Positions 1 to 11,399 of a stretch of DNA of 64,000 nt are shown one piece after another (position 1 is the first letter of the stretch; every line of letters starts with the position of its first letter). The notes beneath the pieces are model-generated. The model made no database searches. It saw nothing but the letters and a program-made list of their open reading frames with translations, and was not told where the DNA came from. Made by a program: the position numbers and the translations under genes. Source of the stretch: Salvator merianae (taxonomy: Eukaryota; Chordata; Lepidosauria; Squamata; Teiidae); the NCBI GenBank assembly GCA_003586115.2, contig QVOM02000021.1, positions 7,578,248-7,642,247 on the forward strand, written 5' to 3'.

Positions 1-160
1 GAGGGAAGACCCCAGGATTGGTTCCTGATGTCTGGCAAGGGCGGAAAAAGGCAATTGGGGAATCTAAAGAAGATCAAACAATTGCTTCCTGCCTTCTGGA
101 GGCACCCTTAAATAGGAAAAAATCTACTTCATTTCAACCCCATTTCAAAACCACCCTAAA
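1..160. repeat. Decayed fold-back repeat at the window edge
   Basis: About bases 36-108 form an imperfect palindrome. Its right arm, read on the minus strand, begins GGTGCCTCCAGAAGGCAGGA and matches the sequence near 8051 and, less well, near 59172. All three share a central 'gatctaaa(g/c)aagatc'-like core and arms containing CAATTGCTTC. This points to one dispersed fold-back family. The copy is degenerate and may continue left of the window. Class unknown. Confidence 0.4.
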
Positions 161-1030
161 TGCCCAATGCCATAAGGAAATGGATATCTAACATGATAGA
201 ATTAACGACACTTAATGAAGTTATATCTAAGATAAAATAAAAGTTAATGATATAATTAAAGATTAAATTAAAGATTCAAGCTAATACAGATTGGAACAGA
301 TGCCTTCCACATTTCATTATCCAAATAAAAATGTTCAGATACAGCACTGTATCATGGTCTGCAAAGCAGGAAAAAGGACACGGATGTATCCCTTTCCCCA
401 GATTGCTGAGCTTGCAGTTGAAAATTTGGGTGCGTATTAAGAAACGGAGATAATAAAAAACACACACCTTGCAAGTGAGAATCCACATAGCGAGAGTATG
501 GCTAAAGAAGGATCAGTTACTGTATACACAAAATGAACTGAGAGAGAAGGCGCCACAACGTTACCTTCAGTTATCAAAACATTTGGAAAAATGGGATTCT
601 GACAAAGAAAACAAGAGGATGGAGTCGCTGGACAAAAACAAGCAAGAAGAATGAACATTAGGGCTTTCTCCCAGCATCTTGTTTGCCTGCCCCCTTCATC
701 TCTTCTTCCATAGTAAGGTTCAGAAACAATCCTAGCTGAATTCCATTTCCTATTGAGAATTTTTTGTATTTGATTGCTCACTTTCATCATGTACCCAGCT
801 TAGAAGCCAACATGCATGAACCCTGAATAGCAGGGATCTAGCTGACCAAGGAAATTCTAAGCTATTCACTCAATTAGGCCATAAAAAGAAACTGAGTTAG
901 ACATGCTAACACCAACAATTAACTGTCTTCTAACCAGTTCCATCTTTTATTTGTTTCGATGCCTGACTGACTAGCATAAATACTGAAGTTCTGCCTTGTA
1001 TTTGTCTCCATATCTGCCTAGCATATATAC
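161..1030. other. Unassigned AT-rich DNA
   Basis: No coding exon, tandem repeat or recognisable transposon was found. Short open frames here show no protein-like composition. Presumed intron 3' of the LHFPL2 exon. Confidence 0.4.
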
Positions 1031-1033
1031 TTA

Positions 1034-1212
1034 GGGTGATTCCACACTGGTTGGTATACCGGACCAGCAAACGTACTAGGAGTCTCCCCTCCACATGCTG
1101 GTGTGGTCTAAGGGTGGCCCCTCTGCCGCCTCCCTGAGATCACACCAGCATGTGAAAGGCAGTTTCCTAGTATGCTTGTTGGTTCAGTATACTGGCCAAT
1201 GCGGAATCTCCC
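1034..1212. mobile_element. Palindromic Harbinger-like MITE, family A copy 1
   Basis: A 179-bp inverted-repeat element. The left end reads GGGTGATTCCACACTGG and the right end, reverse-complemented, reads GGGAGATTCCGCATTGG. The similarity continues inward through a 'gtataccggaccagcaa...tactagga' motif on both arms and through CACATGCTGGTGTG near the centre, so nearly the whole element folds back. The flanks are TTA (1031-1033) and TCA (1213-1215), a one-mismatch 3-bp duplication. It has no coding capacity. Related copies lie at 6541, 12316, 49566 and 55151. Assignment to PIF/Harbinger rests on target duplication length and the family comparison. Confidence 0.75.
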
Positions 1213-1215
1213 TCA

Positions 1216-2179
1216 CTTTTTTCCTCTAGAAATAATTTTCCTGAAGTTGAACTTGTAGTGGTCATACTGGAAGTCAGGAATTCACATACTGTGCTCCTCA
1301 TTGTGTCAATGTATTTGATATGGTGTCAGGATTTCTATATCAACGATTTTTTATTTTTATTAAAAAGGCATGCCTTAAAAGGGAACAAATCCTTTTTAAT
1401 ACTTGTATTAGCATACTAGAGTTGTATGGGCCAGATGCAGTTGGGTCTGTACCGGCAATACACTACAATAACACAAAAAAGCAGAAGAGAAAAGGAAAAG
1501 CAAGATGAGCGAAAGTAGGCATTGAGAAGTTACTGCTACTTGCAATTTGGCTGTGCTGAATATTGCCACAAGGCATCCAGAAAAATACTGAGGGAATACT
1601 CGCAGTGTTCAGTCATTCTAGCTCTACTTTTGTATTAAGACCTGTCCCTGAAAAACATTGACAGATTCTGTTTTCAGCACTTTCTAACCACCCAAAGTAA
1701 CCAAAATATTGCCGGCCAGCCCTTCACAGTCAAGATGCATTAAGACTGTTGCCTCAGGTTTCTACCGGTAAACACCTACACCCCAACTGCCTCTCTCATC
1801 CACACGCATAGAAAGTGACCCAATTCCTTCTTGCATTTAGTGCTCCAATATACTGTTTACGATGCCTTCCTCACCTCCAGTTTCAAAAGGTGAAAGAGCA
1901 AATGTGCCTTGTACCTGCCTTAGAGGGATATGCACAAAGTAAAACTTCTGGTTCTGTTTGTAATGAATCTGAACTTCAAGCCAGGTGAACTGACCATCGA
2001 ACCTAAAACTGGCTGGTCTGCTCATAGATGGTTTGTGAATTCTCCTCAATGCAGTTCACATTTGAATTGAACCCCCAAATTTAGCTGGATTCAGCCTGAC
2101 AGTACATTCCACACATATACACTTCAGTACAGACTCAACTGGTACCAAACCAGTTCAGCACAATCCTACTTCTTTGATT
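1216..2179. other. Unassigned DNA
   Basis: No exon or recognisable repeat was seen. Short open frames on both strands look random. Confidence 0.35.
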
Positions 2180-2765
2180 CAAGAGATACCTATGATCTTC
2201 TTTGCTTAGACATCTGAATAGTCTCTGTGACTTTGACTGTGCCCGCACTGAGCTGGTATACAAGCCCAGCAGACCCCTTGGAATGTCTCATCCGCACTAT
2301 AGACTGCTCTGGTGGAAGGGCATGGCTCCTAATAGACCTCTCCATCCACACATGATGAGGCATTGGAGTAGGCTATGGTGTGAAAATTGTGCCGTAGCCT
2401 GCTCCAACAGTGAACTGCATGTGGGTGGTTCATGTAGCATTCCAGGCTAGTATACTGGAGCAGCAGCTTGTTGTGTGGATGTCACACCAGCTGCTGGTCC
2501 GGTATTATTATAACTGGAATGCCTGGAGCCACATCACTGGGCACCTGGAAGCCCAAAACATCCCTGTCCAGCAACTATGGAGGTGGATGGCCTTGTTGCA
2601 GGCCAGTGGCAGCATGGTCAATCGTGGGTCAGGTCACATATTTTGGGTCAGCACAGTGCAGAATAGCCTGCCCTCTGTGGAAAGGCACTATGTGTCTAGT
2701 CAAGAATGGTGATGTTATCTCCAGTTGTGCACAGATTCCTAGGCTATTTATGGCTGCAATATGAG
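2180..2765. repeat. Probable degenerate MITE-like repeat, unclassified
   Basis: A block of higher GC containing words shared with the local MITEs, such as 'ctagtatactggagcagc' near 2449 and 'ctgctggtccggtat' near 2491. The open frames that cross it (about 80-100 codons) match no family I recognise and overlap one another in several frames, as expected for GC-richer repeat DNA. No clear termini or target duplication were found. Confidence 0.3.
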
Positions 2766-3282
2766 GGAGCACCACCACCTTTTATCCTCTTCAGATGACC
2801 AAGGTTACCTGGCTATTAGATTTTTTAGATTTAAGAACAGCCACAGCGAGGCAGTTGGCATGCAACATATTCCATGAAGGCTGAGTAAGATGAAAGCTCT
2901 CGTAAGTCACAATGGAGAGAACAGTTCTGGTCATATGAACCTTACTAATGTCTGAAAAGGCATGCTTTTGATCACAAATACTTCCTCATTTTCTACTAAA
3001 GATTAGAAGTGACATCCAGTTTTATCAGAAAGCACTGGCAAATCACTTCCATACTGTTGCCAAGAAAGCAAAACTTATGTCTCCATACAGTCCCTAAAGT
3101 CAAACTGGAATCAAAGGAGTATTTTTATCATAGGACTGGAAGCTTCAGACTGGAGAGGAATCCTCCAGATGGGACGGTTGCTATTTCTAGCAGAAAGGAC
3201 ATCCACGGTTGTTACCGTTGTAATTCCCATACAGTACCACAAAATCTTTTGTTAAGCTTTAGTTATGACAGATGTATATCAA

Positions 3283-3322
3283 TATCTCTATCTCTATCTA
3301 TCTATCTATCTATCTATCTATA
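3283..3322. repeat. (CTAT)n microsatellite
   Basis: A run of CTAT units, slightly imperfect at the left end. Confidence 0.9.
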
Positions 3323-4347
3323 ATTACTAGAGGCTCCAAGCACTACAATAATGTACAGATCACTGATGTTCCCTGGTTGCAATGAAGATGCTGTTATTTC
3401 AATCCATAGATGATAGAATTAATTTTGTATAAGTACTTTTAGAACAAAACTGCTCACTCCTAGATATCCTAAGTTATTCATTGCCTGTTTTAAAAATAGC
3501 TAATGCAACCCCCAAAAGATGCTTAAACAACCACCTGTCCAGCCTTTTCTGTTTGTTAAGCAGCAATTACTGATTTAATGATACGGTGCTACTGCTTCTC
3601 CGCTCTTTGAAGTCGATGACATACTCTTTCTTTAAGAGTCTGCATTCTAAATGTTTATAAAATGAGGACTGTTGCTTCCCCATTCTTAACAACAACAAAA
3701 AAGGAACTGCCGGCCCTCAAGAACAGTGGGAATTCCAAGAGGAACCTTTTCATCAGACAAGAAATGGTTTCCAGACAGAAAAATAAAAGCCCCATGGATC
3801 AAAACCGTGTGTGGTCTCGCTGTGACTGGGCAGATAAATGTCATGGCCTGCAGTCTTTAAGCAGAAGTTACCTTTCTGTTTTGCAGGCCTCACTACACTG
3901 ATCACCTAAGCAGCACAGGCCAGCGTGCAGGGGAGAAATTAAAATTGTGGATGGCCATAAAGTATAGCAAACCAGCCTTCCTTCCACGTTGGATCCAAGT
4001 CAGGCTTGGCACCCTTCAAGGAGATCAAAGGCTGGCAACGCATCACTGTTTAGGCTCTCCCTTGCACACCTGCCAGCACTGTACCTAAGGCTGCTTCCAA
4101 ACATTTCTTTTTAAAAGCCAGACTTGCCTCTGGGTGACCTCTTTGAGGGTGTACAGACCACTGCAGTTCTATAGCTGTCGCTGGCTGAATAGGGCAGGCT
4201 TTTTAAGGCTTCCTCAGGCTGTTACTGCACCCCAAACTCTGGCAAAGTGCATCAAGAGTGCATTTTCCACCCTCTTCTTGGTGCATCCTTTCGGGGTCCC
4301 TCAGGTCAGGACCATACTGTGATTATCTGGACTGTCTAGAAGGAGAC
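3323..4347. other. Unassigned DNA
   Basis: No exon or recognisable element. The open frames are short and show no family resemblance. Confidence 0.35.
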
Positions 4348-4350
4348 TAA

Positions 4351-4730
4351 GGGCCTTTCTGCACTTATCTTTGGCCTGGGTCAGCAAAGGGTCTCAAGGC
4401 TTCCCTCTGCATGCTAGTGCAATTAATGGGCAGGCCTGGTCCCCAGCTAGCATGCTGCATCTGCAGTGAACTCAACGTAGCCCAGTTTAGATAGCCCAAA
4501 TGGGCATATGTCTCCATGAGCTGGTTTAGCAGGAGTACCCATTTTGGATGCGTACAAAATTGTGCTAATAAAATGGGTTTCCCGGGGGTCTCTGGGGCCA
4601 CGAACTTTAGTTCCTAGCCATCGAAGAACCCAGAAGCTGGCTCCAAAGTTTGCACAATCTTCACAGCCAGAGTAGGTGCTGTCCCAGAACACCCTTCCAA
4701 GTGTGGAAAGCTCCTTCCACAACAGTAGAA
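4351..4730. mobile_element. MITE of the GGGCCTTTCTGCACTT group, left part
   Basis: Starts GGGCCTTTCTGCACTTATC directly after TAA (4348-4350), the same terminus and 3-bp flank as the complete copy at 20513. The right end is not clearly resolved: a GTGTGGAAAGC near 4701 may be it, or the element may be interrupted by the one starting at 4731. Noncoding. Confidence 0.5.
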
Positions 4731-5168
4731 GGGCCTGTTTGCACTTTCCACCACAGAGCAGAATAAGTATCCTGTTATTCAGTGCAACAGACCTCATAGT
4801 GTGGAGACTGTCTGCACTATGAGGCCATAGAACAGACTGGCAGCAGGATACCAGCATTTGCGGGTGTGAATGCTGGCATCCTGCTGGCATCCTGTGCCAT
4901 GACAGTGGCTGGAAAATTTCTGGCTGCTGCCACGGCGACCTGCAAGGATGGGCAATGGTGCAGCCGCATCGCTCTGCGTTCCCACCCAGAAGCAGTACAA
5001 ACACACTGTACTGGGAGCAATCCAGCTGTTCCCAGTACAGCTGTGGAGCACAGTTTTGTGCTCTGCAGCAGATAGCAATTGGGAGCAGCTGTAGTCTGCT
5101 CCTGATTGCCAACACCTCCACGAGATGCGGAAGCACTTGACTAGTGAGAGCTCCTGTGAAAAGAACTG
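4731..5168. mobile_element. MITE family C copy 1, about 430 bp
   Basis: One of three local copies (also 49734-50136 and 63623 to the window end). Shared landmarks in order are: a GGGCCTGTTTGCACTTTCC-like start, 'agacctc..agtgtggagactgt', the palindromic 'ggataccagcatt...aatgctggcatcc', 'tgtgccatgacagtggc', 'agctgtggagcacagttttg' and 'tagcaattgggagcagctg', then a GTGAAAAG end. All open frames across it are by-products of GC-rich inverted repeats and are not conserved between copies. Confidence 0.65.
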
Positions 5169-6261
5169 AAGAAATCCAGTGGCTGGAACCACTCTAGTCT
5201 GGCCTGGTCCTGCTGGCCTCAGCCAGTAAGGTAAACGCAGAAACAGCCAAAGAAACTGGAAAGAAATAAGGCAACTGGTATAAGTTTCACTTCTTCCCCC
5301 TGACAAATTCCAGGAACAATTTAAGCCATCACTTCAATAATTTTTGCAGATTTTCAGGAACAACCTAGGTTACAGTCGTACCCATACTTACTAAAGTGTG
5401 ATTTCTAGAACACTCAGTGAAACATACTGATGAATAACTATTTGTTAGAAGCAGATCTTGCATTCCTAAAAGTGCTCATGCTTCAGCTACTGCCAAAAAT
5501 GTTAACTGATGAAAAAGATGCCATGTTGCAATAATACAGTTTAGAAAAATAAAAACCATGACCAGTTGATGAAATATTTACAGGTCATGAAAATAAAAAA
5601 ATGCTCTTCTTTTCAGTCTCAATAGGTGGAAATATTTTATAGTCCTATCTCGTTACAGACATGTATTTTGCAACAGTAGGAACACTGAACAAGAAACAAT
5701 ACTGCAGCTATGAGAAAGAACTGGTGAACTCAGTCAAGAGTCATCACAGGATTACCAATATGCTAGTCACAATATTAGTTATGAGAAAACATATTAAGAA
5801 ACTAATGTGTTCATAGTAGCACTAACATATTGGTTAACCAGGACCCAGAACCAGTTTATACTTTAGTTGGTTATGGCAGGGTCACATTTTATATTTACAT
5901 GTTTTTCTGTTAGTTTTTCTTAAAGGAGAAAGAAGGGAAGAAAGATACATTGCAAGTTCACACATAATATCTCACCATAGTTTGTTCCTATGAGAATCAG
6001 GTACCATCCAGTAGTGCCTGAAGACCAATACAGGGCTGGCCAGTGGGTGGGGTTGGAATGCAGTGGCATGCCAGATGTGGCACCTCCCATCCCAGTTGCC
6101 ATCAGGTGCAACTTAACATCAGAGCGTAATTATCCACTTTGATGCTGTCCTGACCAGCTGTTGACAGGGAGGTGACCATCTGATGGTTGCCTCTCCTCTA
6201 TGGGAATTTGTTTCCACAAACGGAGTTCTGCTTGTAAAGACATCTGGGCAGTGTGGAAAGA
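5169..6261. other. Unassigned AT-rich DNA
   Basis: Nothing recognisable: no exon, no clear repeat termini. Confidence 0.35.
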
Positions 6262-6540
6262 GGAGACAGAGAGCCTTTTCGCATTTATCTTTTGTAGACC
6301 CGACCAAGTAGACTGACCCTGCTAGGACAGATGGGTTCTGGCCCAGAACAAGGACATCCACCTTTGGACAGCCTGTTCTGTTCCAGTCCCTGCACTGGCT
6401 CTGAAGCTTATGCTAGCTTTGGAACCAGTGCAGGGAACCTCTGAAAACTCCAATGGCCCAGGGGCCCCACTGTGGCAGTGTGCCTTGTTGTGCTGGTGCA
6501 ATATGTCCCATGGTATACCAGACCACTGAGTTGTGCTGTC
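6262..6540. repeat. MITE-like repeat, family F copy 1
   Basis: The segment 'ccttttcgcatttatctttt' followed by 'gtagacccgaccaagtagac' near 6275-6312 is repeated as 'ccttttcatttaccttttgt' and 'agaccagaccaagtaggct' near 63532-63570. This defines a two-copy local family. It appears to abut or be joined with a family A element on its right. Ends not resolved. Confidence 0.45.
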
Positions 6541-6728
6541 TGGTATACTAGCTCCTAGTATGCTGGTACAGCTGCTATTTGGGGCCTCTTGGTCCAGTCT
6601 ACACTTCATCCTGTGCAGATGTAGCATAACAGCAGAGTATGGGACTTCTCTGAGGCTGCACCAGCATGTGGAACGGAGGTTCCTAGTACACTTGGTGGTC
6701 TGGTATACTGGTCAGTGTAGAATCACCC
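6541..6728. mobile_element. Harbinger-like MITE family A copy 2, left end uncertain
   Basis: The right arm 'accagcatgtggaacggagg' then 'ttcctagtacacttggtggt' and 'ctggtatactggtc', ending GTAGAATCACCC, is the family A terminus. An inverted partner 'tggtatactagctcctagta' lies near 6540. The right flank is AAA. The left terminal bases are not recognisable, so the copy is truncated or rearranged. Confidence 0.5.
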
Positions 6729-8050
6729 AAAGCCTCAGGGCCACCTTTCCTTCACCCTGACTGCCATGTAAACTAGTCCCATCTAGTTTCACAAGGGCCT
6801 TAGTGTGTATGGAGCCTCATACCTTGTCTAAATATGCTAAATACCATGTCATTACTGTGGCATCACAATGGGTCGTCCATATGCATCTCTCCATGGCTTA
6901 CTTCTGAATTGGTTAAAATGTATGTCTCTTTACAATCCCCCCCATAGCAAACAACCCTACAAAACCAGAGGATTCAGGTAACAACTCTTAGTAAGAACCA
7001 TTTGGACACCTCAAGTGACTTGGAAAAATTATTTACACCTAAGCTATGATCTTGACGCCTCTTCCTTGAAGTATATTGTGTTCTGTATCTGTAAGCATGT
7101 ACAGTTTTTAGTTCATTACATAATATCCTATTATGCACATTGGGGTCCAGTGTGAGGAAGCTTACATTATATGATCACAGTTGGGTCATATTTGTATTTT
7201 GATGTACACTTACACATTTTAAAGTCACTCTGAGTTCTTCTGAGTTCTTAAAAGACTCTTACACTACAACTTTCATTAAACTGTGCTACAAGTTTTGGCT
7301 GGATTCCGTAGGTGTCCAAAAAAAAGTGTTTCCTTAGAAAATGAAAAAAAACAAGTCCTACAAATCTAACATTGCAAGCAGCATTTCTCCTTCATGTGGC
7401 ATAAAATCACAAAGGAGAGTGGAGATTAGGGCCAGGGTCTTTATACCCTCTTTAAAAACAAAAGATCCTTTTCTTTGACACCACCTGGATGAATGGATTT
7501 CTGCTGCCACAGCTGGATTTTAAGTAGCCCTTCAGACTTCCCTATGGTCTTTCTCTCTCAAATTCCACTTACTTACCTCTCTTTCTGCCCAGGCCAAACC
7601 AGTCTGCCACTGCACTGAACCCTAGTTTATGTTAGTCCTGAAATAAAGAGTAGCTTCTGATATATTCTTTTCTAAGCACATGCAAACCACAGTTTCTTTA
7701 AATTAAAACAACAACAAACAACTGTGATTTGTGTCAAATTAGGAAGGAAGCAGTGATACATGAGGAAAAAAAACCCACATAACCCTGACGTTCCTTCAAA
7801 GCCTATCCGCATTACACCTAACACCAAATCATGATATGGGCTTATGTTTTAACCATCTTAAAGAGCAAGTTAAGGGAAAAAAACACATCTTCATGTGTTT
7901 GATGTTACAGGATTTGTGGTGCATTGCTAGTTTCTCTTATGAAACACTAGCAACTGATATGCGGGGTGTGAATGTTTTAACATTCTCCACTGTTTACCCC
8001 AGACATAACCAATACATAAATATTTTAATTTAGGCTGCAGTTGGCAGCTG
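6729..8050. other. Unassigned AT-rich DNA
   Basis: No exon, tandem array or recognised transposon. Presumed intron. Confidence 0.35.
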
Positions 8051-8118
8051 GTGCCTCCAGACAGCAAGAAATTGAGGGTTCTAAAGAAGATCCTGCAATT
8101 GCTTCTTGCCAGCACCAG
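8051..8118. repeat. Fold-back repeat core, family G copy 2
   Basis: An imperfect palindrome opening GGTGCCTCCAGACAGCAAG and closing CTTCTTGCCAGCACC, with centre 'ttctaaagaagatcc'. It matches the sequence at the window's left edge and at 59172. The sequence to about 8290 may be the rest of the element, but it aligns poorly with the other copies. Confidence 0.45.
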
Positions 8119-8290
8119 CACCACCAGACATGGGAAACGATTACGGGCTTAGACCTCTTCTCTGCTGGCTTCTTCCATTCTCATTCCATTACAAATGCCA
8201 GACGCCAGCCAAACACCTTCCCACTTCCCTTTGGGGTTTTGGCTTCTGCATTCCTCCCAGTTGTTCAGTCCCAAGGCTTCTAAAGAATCT

Positions 8291-9060
8291 CAAGCTTATA
8301 AAGGAGCACAGAAGATGGATCTCGGTCTTAGCAAACGTTTTCTTGACAAAAAGGTTCTAAAGAGTAAACGGACTTATGAGCCTAGCCTATTTCCATTGAG
8401 AAAGTGATTGTATATAATTGCCAGCTGCAATTAGTTAACTTCCCACCTGTTTGTAGACACATGTACACTTAGCAGTATGTAGGGAAGATATCTAATTTAA
8501 AAAGAATGCAAAAATTTAAACTTTGTAATGTTTCCTTTTAGTGGGTTCAACTGAGCTTGTCCACTGAAGTCGTGCCTGGGAGAATTTAACTAAAGTAAAC
8601 AAGTGGAGCTTGTGAAGCCATAAGTTTACAAAGGATAGAAACTGGGGAGCTTCAAGAATGCAACTGCCATATTGTCCCATCTCAAAACCATCTTGTCTTC
8701 CAACAGGCCACCACTAGTTTTAACTTTTCAAGAAAGTAGGTTATAAGTGAAAAGGAACCTACCAGCACCGATAGGAAGACACTACCAGTTTTTAATAGTT
8801 CTGCCAGTTTAAAATTCTGCCTCTTAAAGGCAAAGAGACTAGGGCTGTTGCCAGGAATCTGGTAGTAGAGATTGTAAACTTGTGCGCTGAAGTTCAATCT
8901 CTCCTAAAGAGACTTGTGTTGCAAACTGTAGTATGCCTCACTCAACCTGTGTCCCTAAAACTTGCATCTTCTGCCTTTCTACCTTCTCTCCTGCCATCCC
9001 AGATACAGTGTGGAGACAGAGGAGAAGGAACACAAAACACCCTCCAAGAAGTAGAGGGTC
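8291..9060. other. Unassigned DNA
   Basis: No recognisable coding or repeat content. Confidence 0.3.
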
Positions 9061-9063
9061 TTA

Positions 9064-9312
9064 GGCCCTTTCCACACTGGGCCATTGGAGCAGTACAGTG
9101 GACCTGCCAGGCTGCTTTATCAACATCCCATATCCTGCTCCACCTGTAACCTGTAGACTGCTTATAAGTAGTCCACCAGCAGTCTACTCTGGTATACCGA
9201 CCCACTGCCTGGATGTGGACAGCTGAGCTAGGATGAGCTGTCTGCCCTTACTGTGGGCTACCTAGCGAGAGCCAGCAGGGCACAGGATAAGCTGCACTTT
9301 GGAGAAATAGCC
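9064..9312. mobile_element. Harbinger-like MITE with TTA target duplication
   Basis: A 249-bp element starting GGCCCTTTCCACACTG and ending GGAGAAATAGCC (reverse complement GGCTATTTCTCC). It is flanked on both sides by TTA (9061-9063 and 9313-9315). The terminal bases are a diverged version of the GGCCCTTTCTGCACT terminus seen at 20513, 17172 and 55679. Noncoding. Confidence 0.6.
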
Positions 9313-9315
9313 TTA

Positions 9316-10424
9316 GTCTATACGTCCTCCAGCAAAAGAAAGTTCTTTGTAACATTCCTGCTGAAGAAATTTTAGGGGCCCTTTCCTTCAGTCAGACAAA
9401 ACTAAGGCTATTTCCACATGATAATAGTTACAGTGCTGTGAATGAAGAGATCTTTGAATGCCACACTGCCAGGTTCTACAGAAGCAATGAGCTGAATATA
9501 TGTGAGCCGACCTTTGGCCCTCTAAAACATTGCAGTCCAGGAATGTTCATTATTAATTGCAATTAATGGAAACTCAGGGCAATTTACAAATTCACAAAGT
9601 GAAACAAAGGAAGGAAAACTAATAAACAAATAAATAAATGAACTCCAAAACACATATCACAACCATATGTAAACGGAGGGGACACCCTGAGGATTCATTC
9701 TTTAAACTACACCATATATGGCTAGTGAGGAAGAAAATTTTCAAACCATCTGAATATAATTATGTTACTAGACTGTTTTATTCATATTTATTACTATTTT
9801 GGGGTCGTTGGCCAATTTAAACACATGTGGAAATATTTGAGTATTCTTTGTAAAATTCTAGAGACAAAAAGTATTTGCTTCTGATTCAGTGGCATTCATT
9901 TGTGGTAGAGTCCCACCAAAGGCGAAAATGGACACGTTACACAGGATGCACAATTATGCCAGGATTTCTGTAACAAGTATTCCAAAATAATCCTTTGTGT
10001 ACCAATGACTCCAATAGGTGTGCATACAATCTCAATGAAATGCTGTTTTTCAGGTAAAAACAATTTTGTTTCGTTATCCCTCTAAACTGAGTACCTTTTT
10101 GGTTATTATTTATTATTATGTTTAATGTACTTTGCAACTTTAAGAACAAACTATTATTTAAAATATTAACTAAAAGCCGAGATTTGAATTCATTTCTTCA
10201 TCCATGCCTTTTTTATAAAGCTGGGTGAAAACAGAGTTCCTGGGCACTTCAAGTGTTACTCCGTGAGCTTCTTGTGGTATGAAAAAGATAACTGTAGTTT
10301 AAAGTTAACTGGACTATACCTTCCCTTCTAACAGACAAATAGAATTCCTGTTTCCTATCAAGTACAATAGAAATCCATACTTTCTAAGACTGACCCTGCT
10401 AATATCCCTGATTTTTAAAATTCA
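9316..10424. other. Unassigned AT-rich DNA
   Basis: Nothing supportable apart from a possible further MITE start GGCTATTTCCACATG after TAA near 9406, whose other end I could not find. Confidence 0.3.
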
Positions 10425-10505
10425 TTAAAATTTATTTTGATATTTCTGTTCTGCCCTATACCCAAAGATCTCAGAGCAGGCTGCAATAAAATGACTATAA
10501 ATACA
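10425..10505 (-). repeat. Short LINE/SINE 3' tail, minus orientation
   Basis: Read on the minus strand, the tail 'gagatctttgggtatagggc' followed by 'agaacagaaatatc' resembles the 3' end of the L2-type LINEs elsewhere in this window (for example 17770, 30340 and 55360). Only the terminal piece remains. Confidence 0.45.
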
Positions 10506-10931
10506 GGTAAAGATGCCCAGCCTGCTGTCTCTTCTTCACTCCTCACAAGCAAGATGGTTCTCACCAAGCTTTCTGGTGGCACATATAAGTAACTTTGAGC
10601 ATTATGTATTTTAACTGGGGCTATGACTGTTATTTCTGAATGAACAATCTTGTATAAAATTATCAGAATAGAAAGACGGTGTGTGAATCATAAGTACCAG
10701 GTTTACATTTACTGCACTACCTTTTCAACAATAATTAATATAGATAAATTTCGCTTAATACATAGCAAGCTTTCTATTGTGCTACTGATGTATAATACCC
10801 TAAAAGAGAATTGCCAAATGGAGACTGGCTTTCTTGAACCAAACTTATGACTGGAAGAAGAAAGGGGAAAAGATTTAGAAAAGAAAACCTTGGAGAGAAA
10901 GAGGTTTTCATCTCTGCCTAGTCCAACCTAC
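10506..10931. other. Intron just 3' of the LHFPL2 exon
   Basis: Follows the splice donor on the minus strand. No other exon was seen here. The remaining LHFPL2 coding sequence, about 85 residues with the last two membrane helices in mammals, was not recognised between here and base 1 and should lie to the left of the window. Confidence 0.5.
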
Positions 10932-10933
10932 CT
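10928..10933 (-). other. LHFPL2: LHFPL2 splice donor
   Basis: G|GTAGG on the minus strand, one base after a complete codon, so the next exon must supply the last two bases of a glycine codon. This matches the conserved ...QGIAG phase-1 junction of the family. Confidence 0.85.
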
Positions 10934-11361
10934 GCAATTCCTTGTAGCAGCCCACAGACATTAAAAATGCTTTTCTTCATAACGCTCTGTATGCACATGG
11001 TGAAAACAGACACAAAGGCAACTGCACAGAGTATCAAGATGCCCACAGCAAGGAAAATAGCAGTTGCCTGCCAAAACCCACTGGCAATCTCACTGAAGTT
11101 CTCCGCATAGGGGCCACAAGATGTGGCTGGCATGGAAGACTGCAGATGTTGGATTCTGATGCAACGTCCATAGATCCCTAAGGTAGGACGGAAGGGCTCC
11201 ACTGATCCACCGGGGCCATGGTCCATGTCCTCCATACTCCCAAGTTTGGCCTTGCCGATTAGCCAATCCGCACTCATGAAGGCGATGAGTTCTGCAAATG
11301 CCACCACAATACTCAGGAGTGTCCACAGCATTGAGCGGCAAGTGACAATGACATGACACAT
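10932..11361 (-). CDS. LHFPL2: LHFPL2 first coding exon (N-terminal 143 residues)
   Basis: Encodes the N-terminal part of LHFPL tetraspan subfamily member 2, a four-helix membrane protein of the claudin-like LHFPL family. Reading from ATG at 11361 there are 143 complete codons plus one base, stopping at a GCAG|GTAGGT donor (GT at 10931-10930). Helix 1 is about residues 11-35 ([17 protein letters not shown] within it). Then comes a first extracellular loop with cysteines near 67 and 82 and an N-glycosylation sequon NFS at 88-90. Helix 2 is about 97-122, followed by a cytosolic [17 protein letters not shown] stretch that is near-identical to what I recall of mammalian LHFPL2. The stretch around residues 38-52 differs from the mammalian protein, as expected for a variable loop. 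The start is chosen by homology ([10 protein letters not shown]) and has A at -3; in the assigned exon no in-frame ATG lies upstream. No premature stop or frameshift, so the exon looks functional. LHFPL2's exact cellular role is not shown by this sequence. Confidence 0.95.
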
Positions 11362-11399
11362 ATTGCTGTCCAGTGCTTCGGAACACTGCAACTCAGAGC
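11362..11399 (-). other. LHFPL2: LHFPL2 5' UTR part of the coding exon, with putative splice acceptor
   Basis: On the minus strand the sequence just upstream of the ATG is preceded by 'tgtttcttttgaccgtgg', then ATTCCAG at about 11406-11400, then GCTCTGAG. A pyrimidine tract followed by CAG|G is a plausible acceptor, placing the exon start at 11399. An alternative TTGCAG lies at about 11391-11386. Mammalian LHFPL2 has upstream noncoding exons, which fits a 5' UTR acceptor here. RNA evidence is needed to choose between the two sites. Confidence 0.55.

Noticed and set aside
4447..5306. Open frames of 229 and 170 codons on the minus strand.
   Set aside because: Both cross MITE boundaries and are not conserved in the other family C copies (49734, 63623).
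1..10900. The remaining LHFPL2 coding exons, expected downstream on the minus strand.
   Set aside because: I looked for the conserved LFLILGLILYPAGWG and CSLGWAFYTAIGG regions and did not find them; they probably lie left of the window.
11359..11391. An in-frame upstream start giving a 10-residue N-terminal extension of LHFPL2.
   Set aside because: The codon at 11391-11389 is TTG, not ATG, and the conserved family start is the ATG at 11361.
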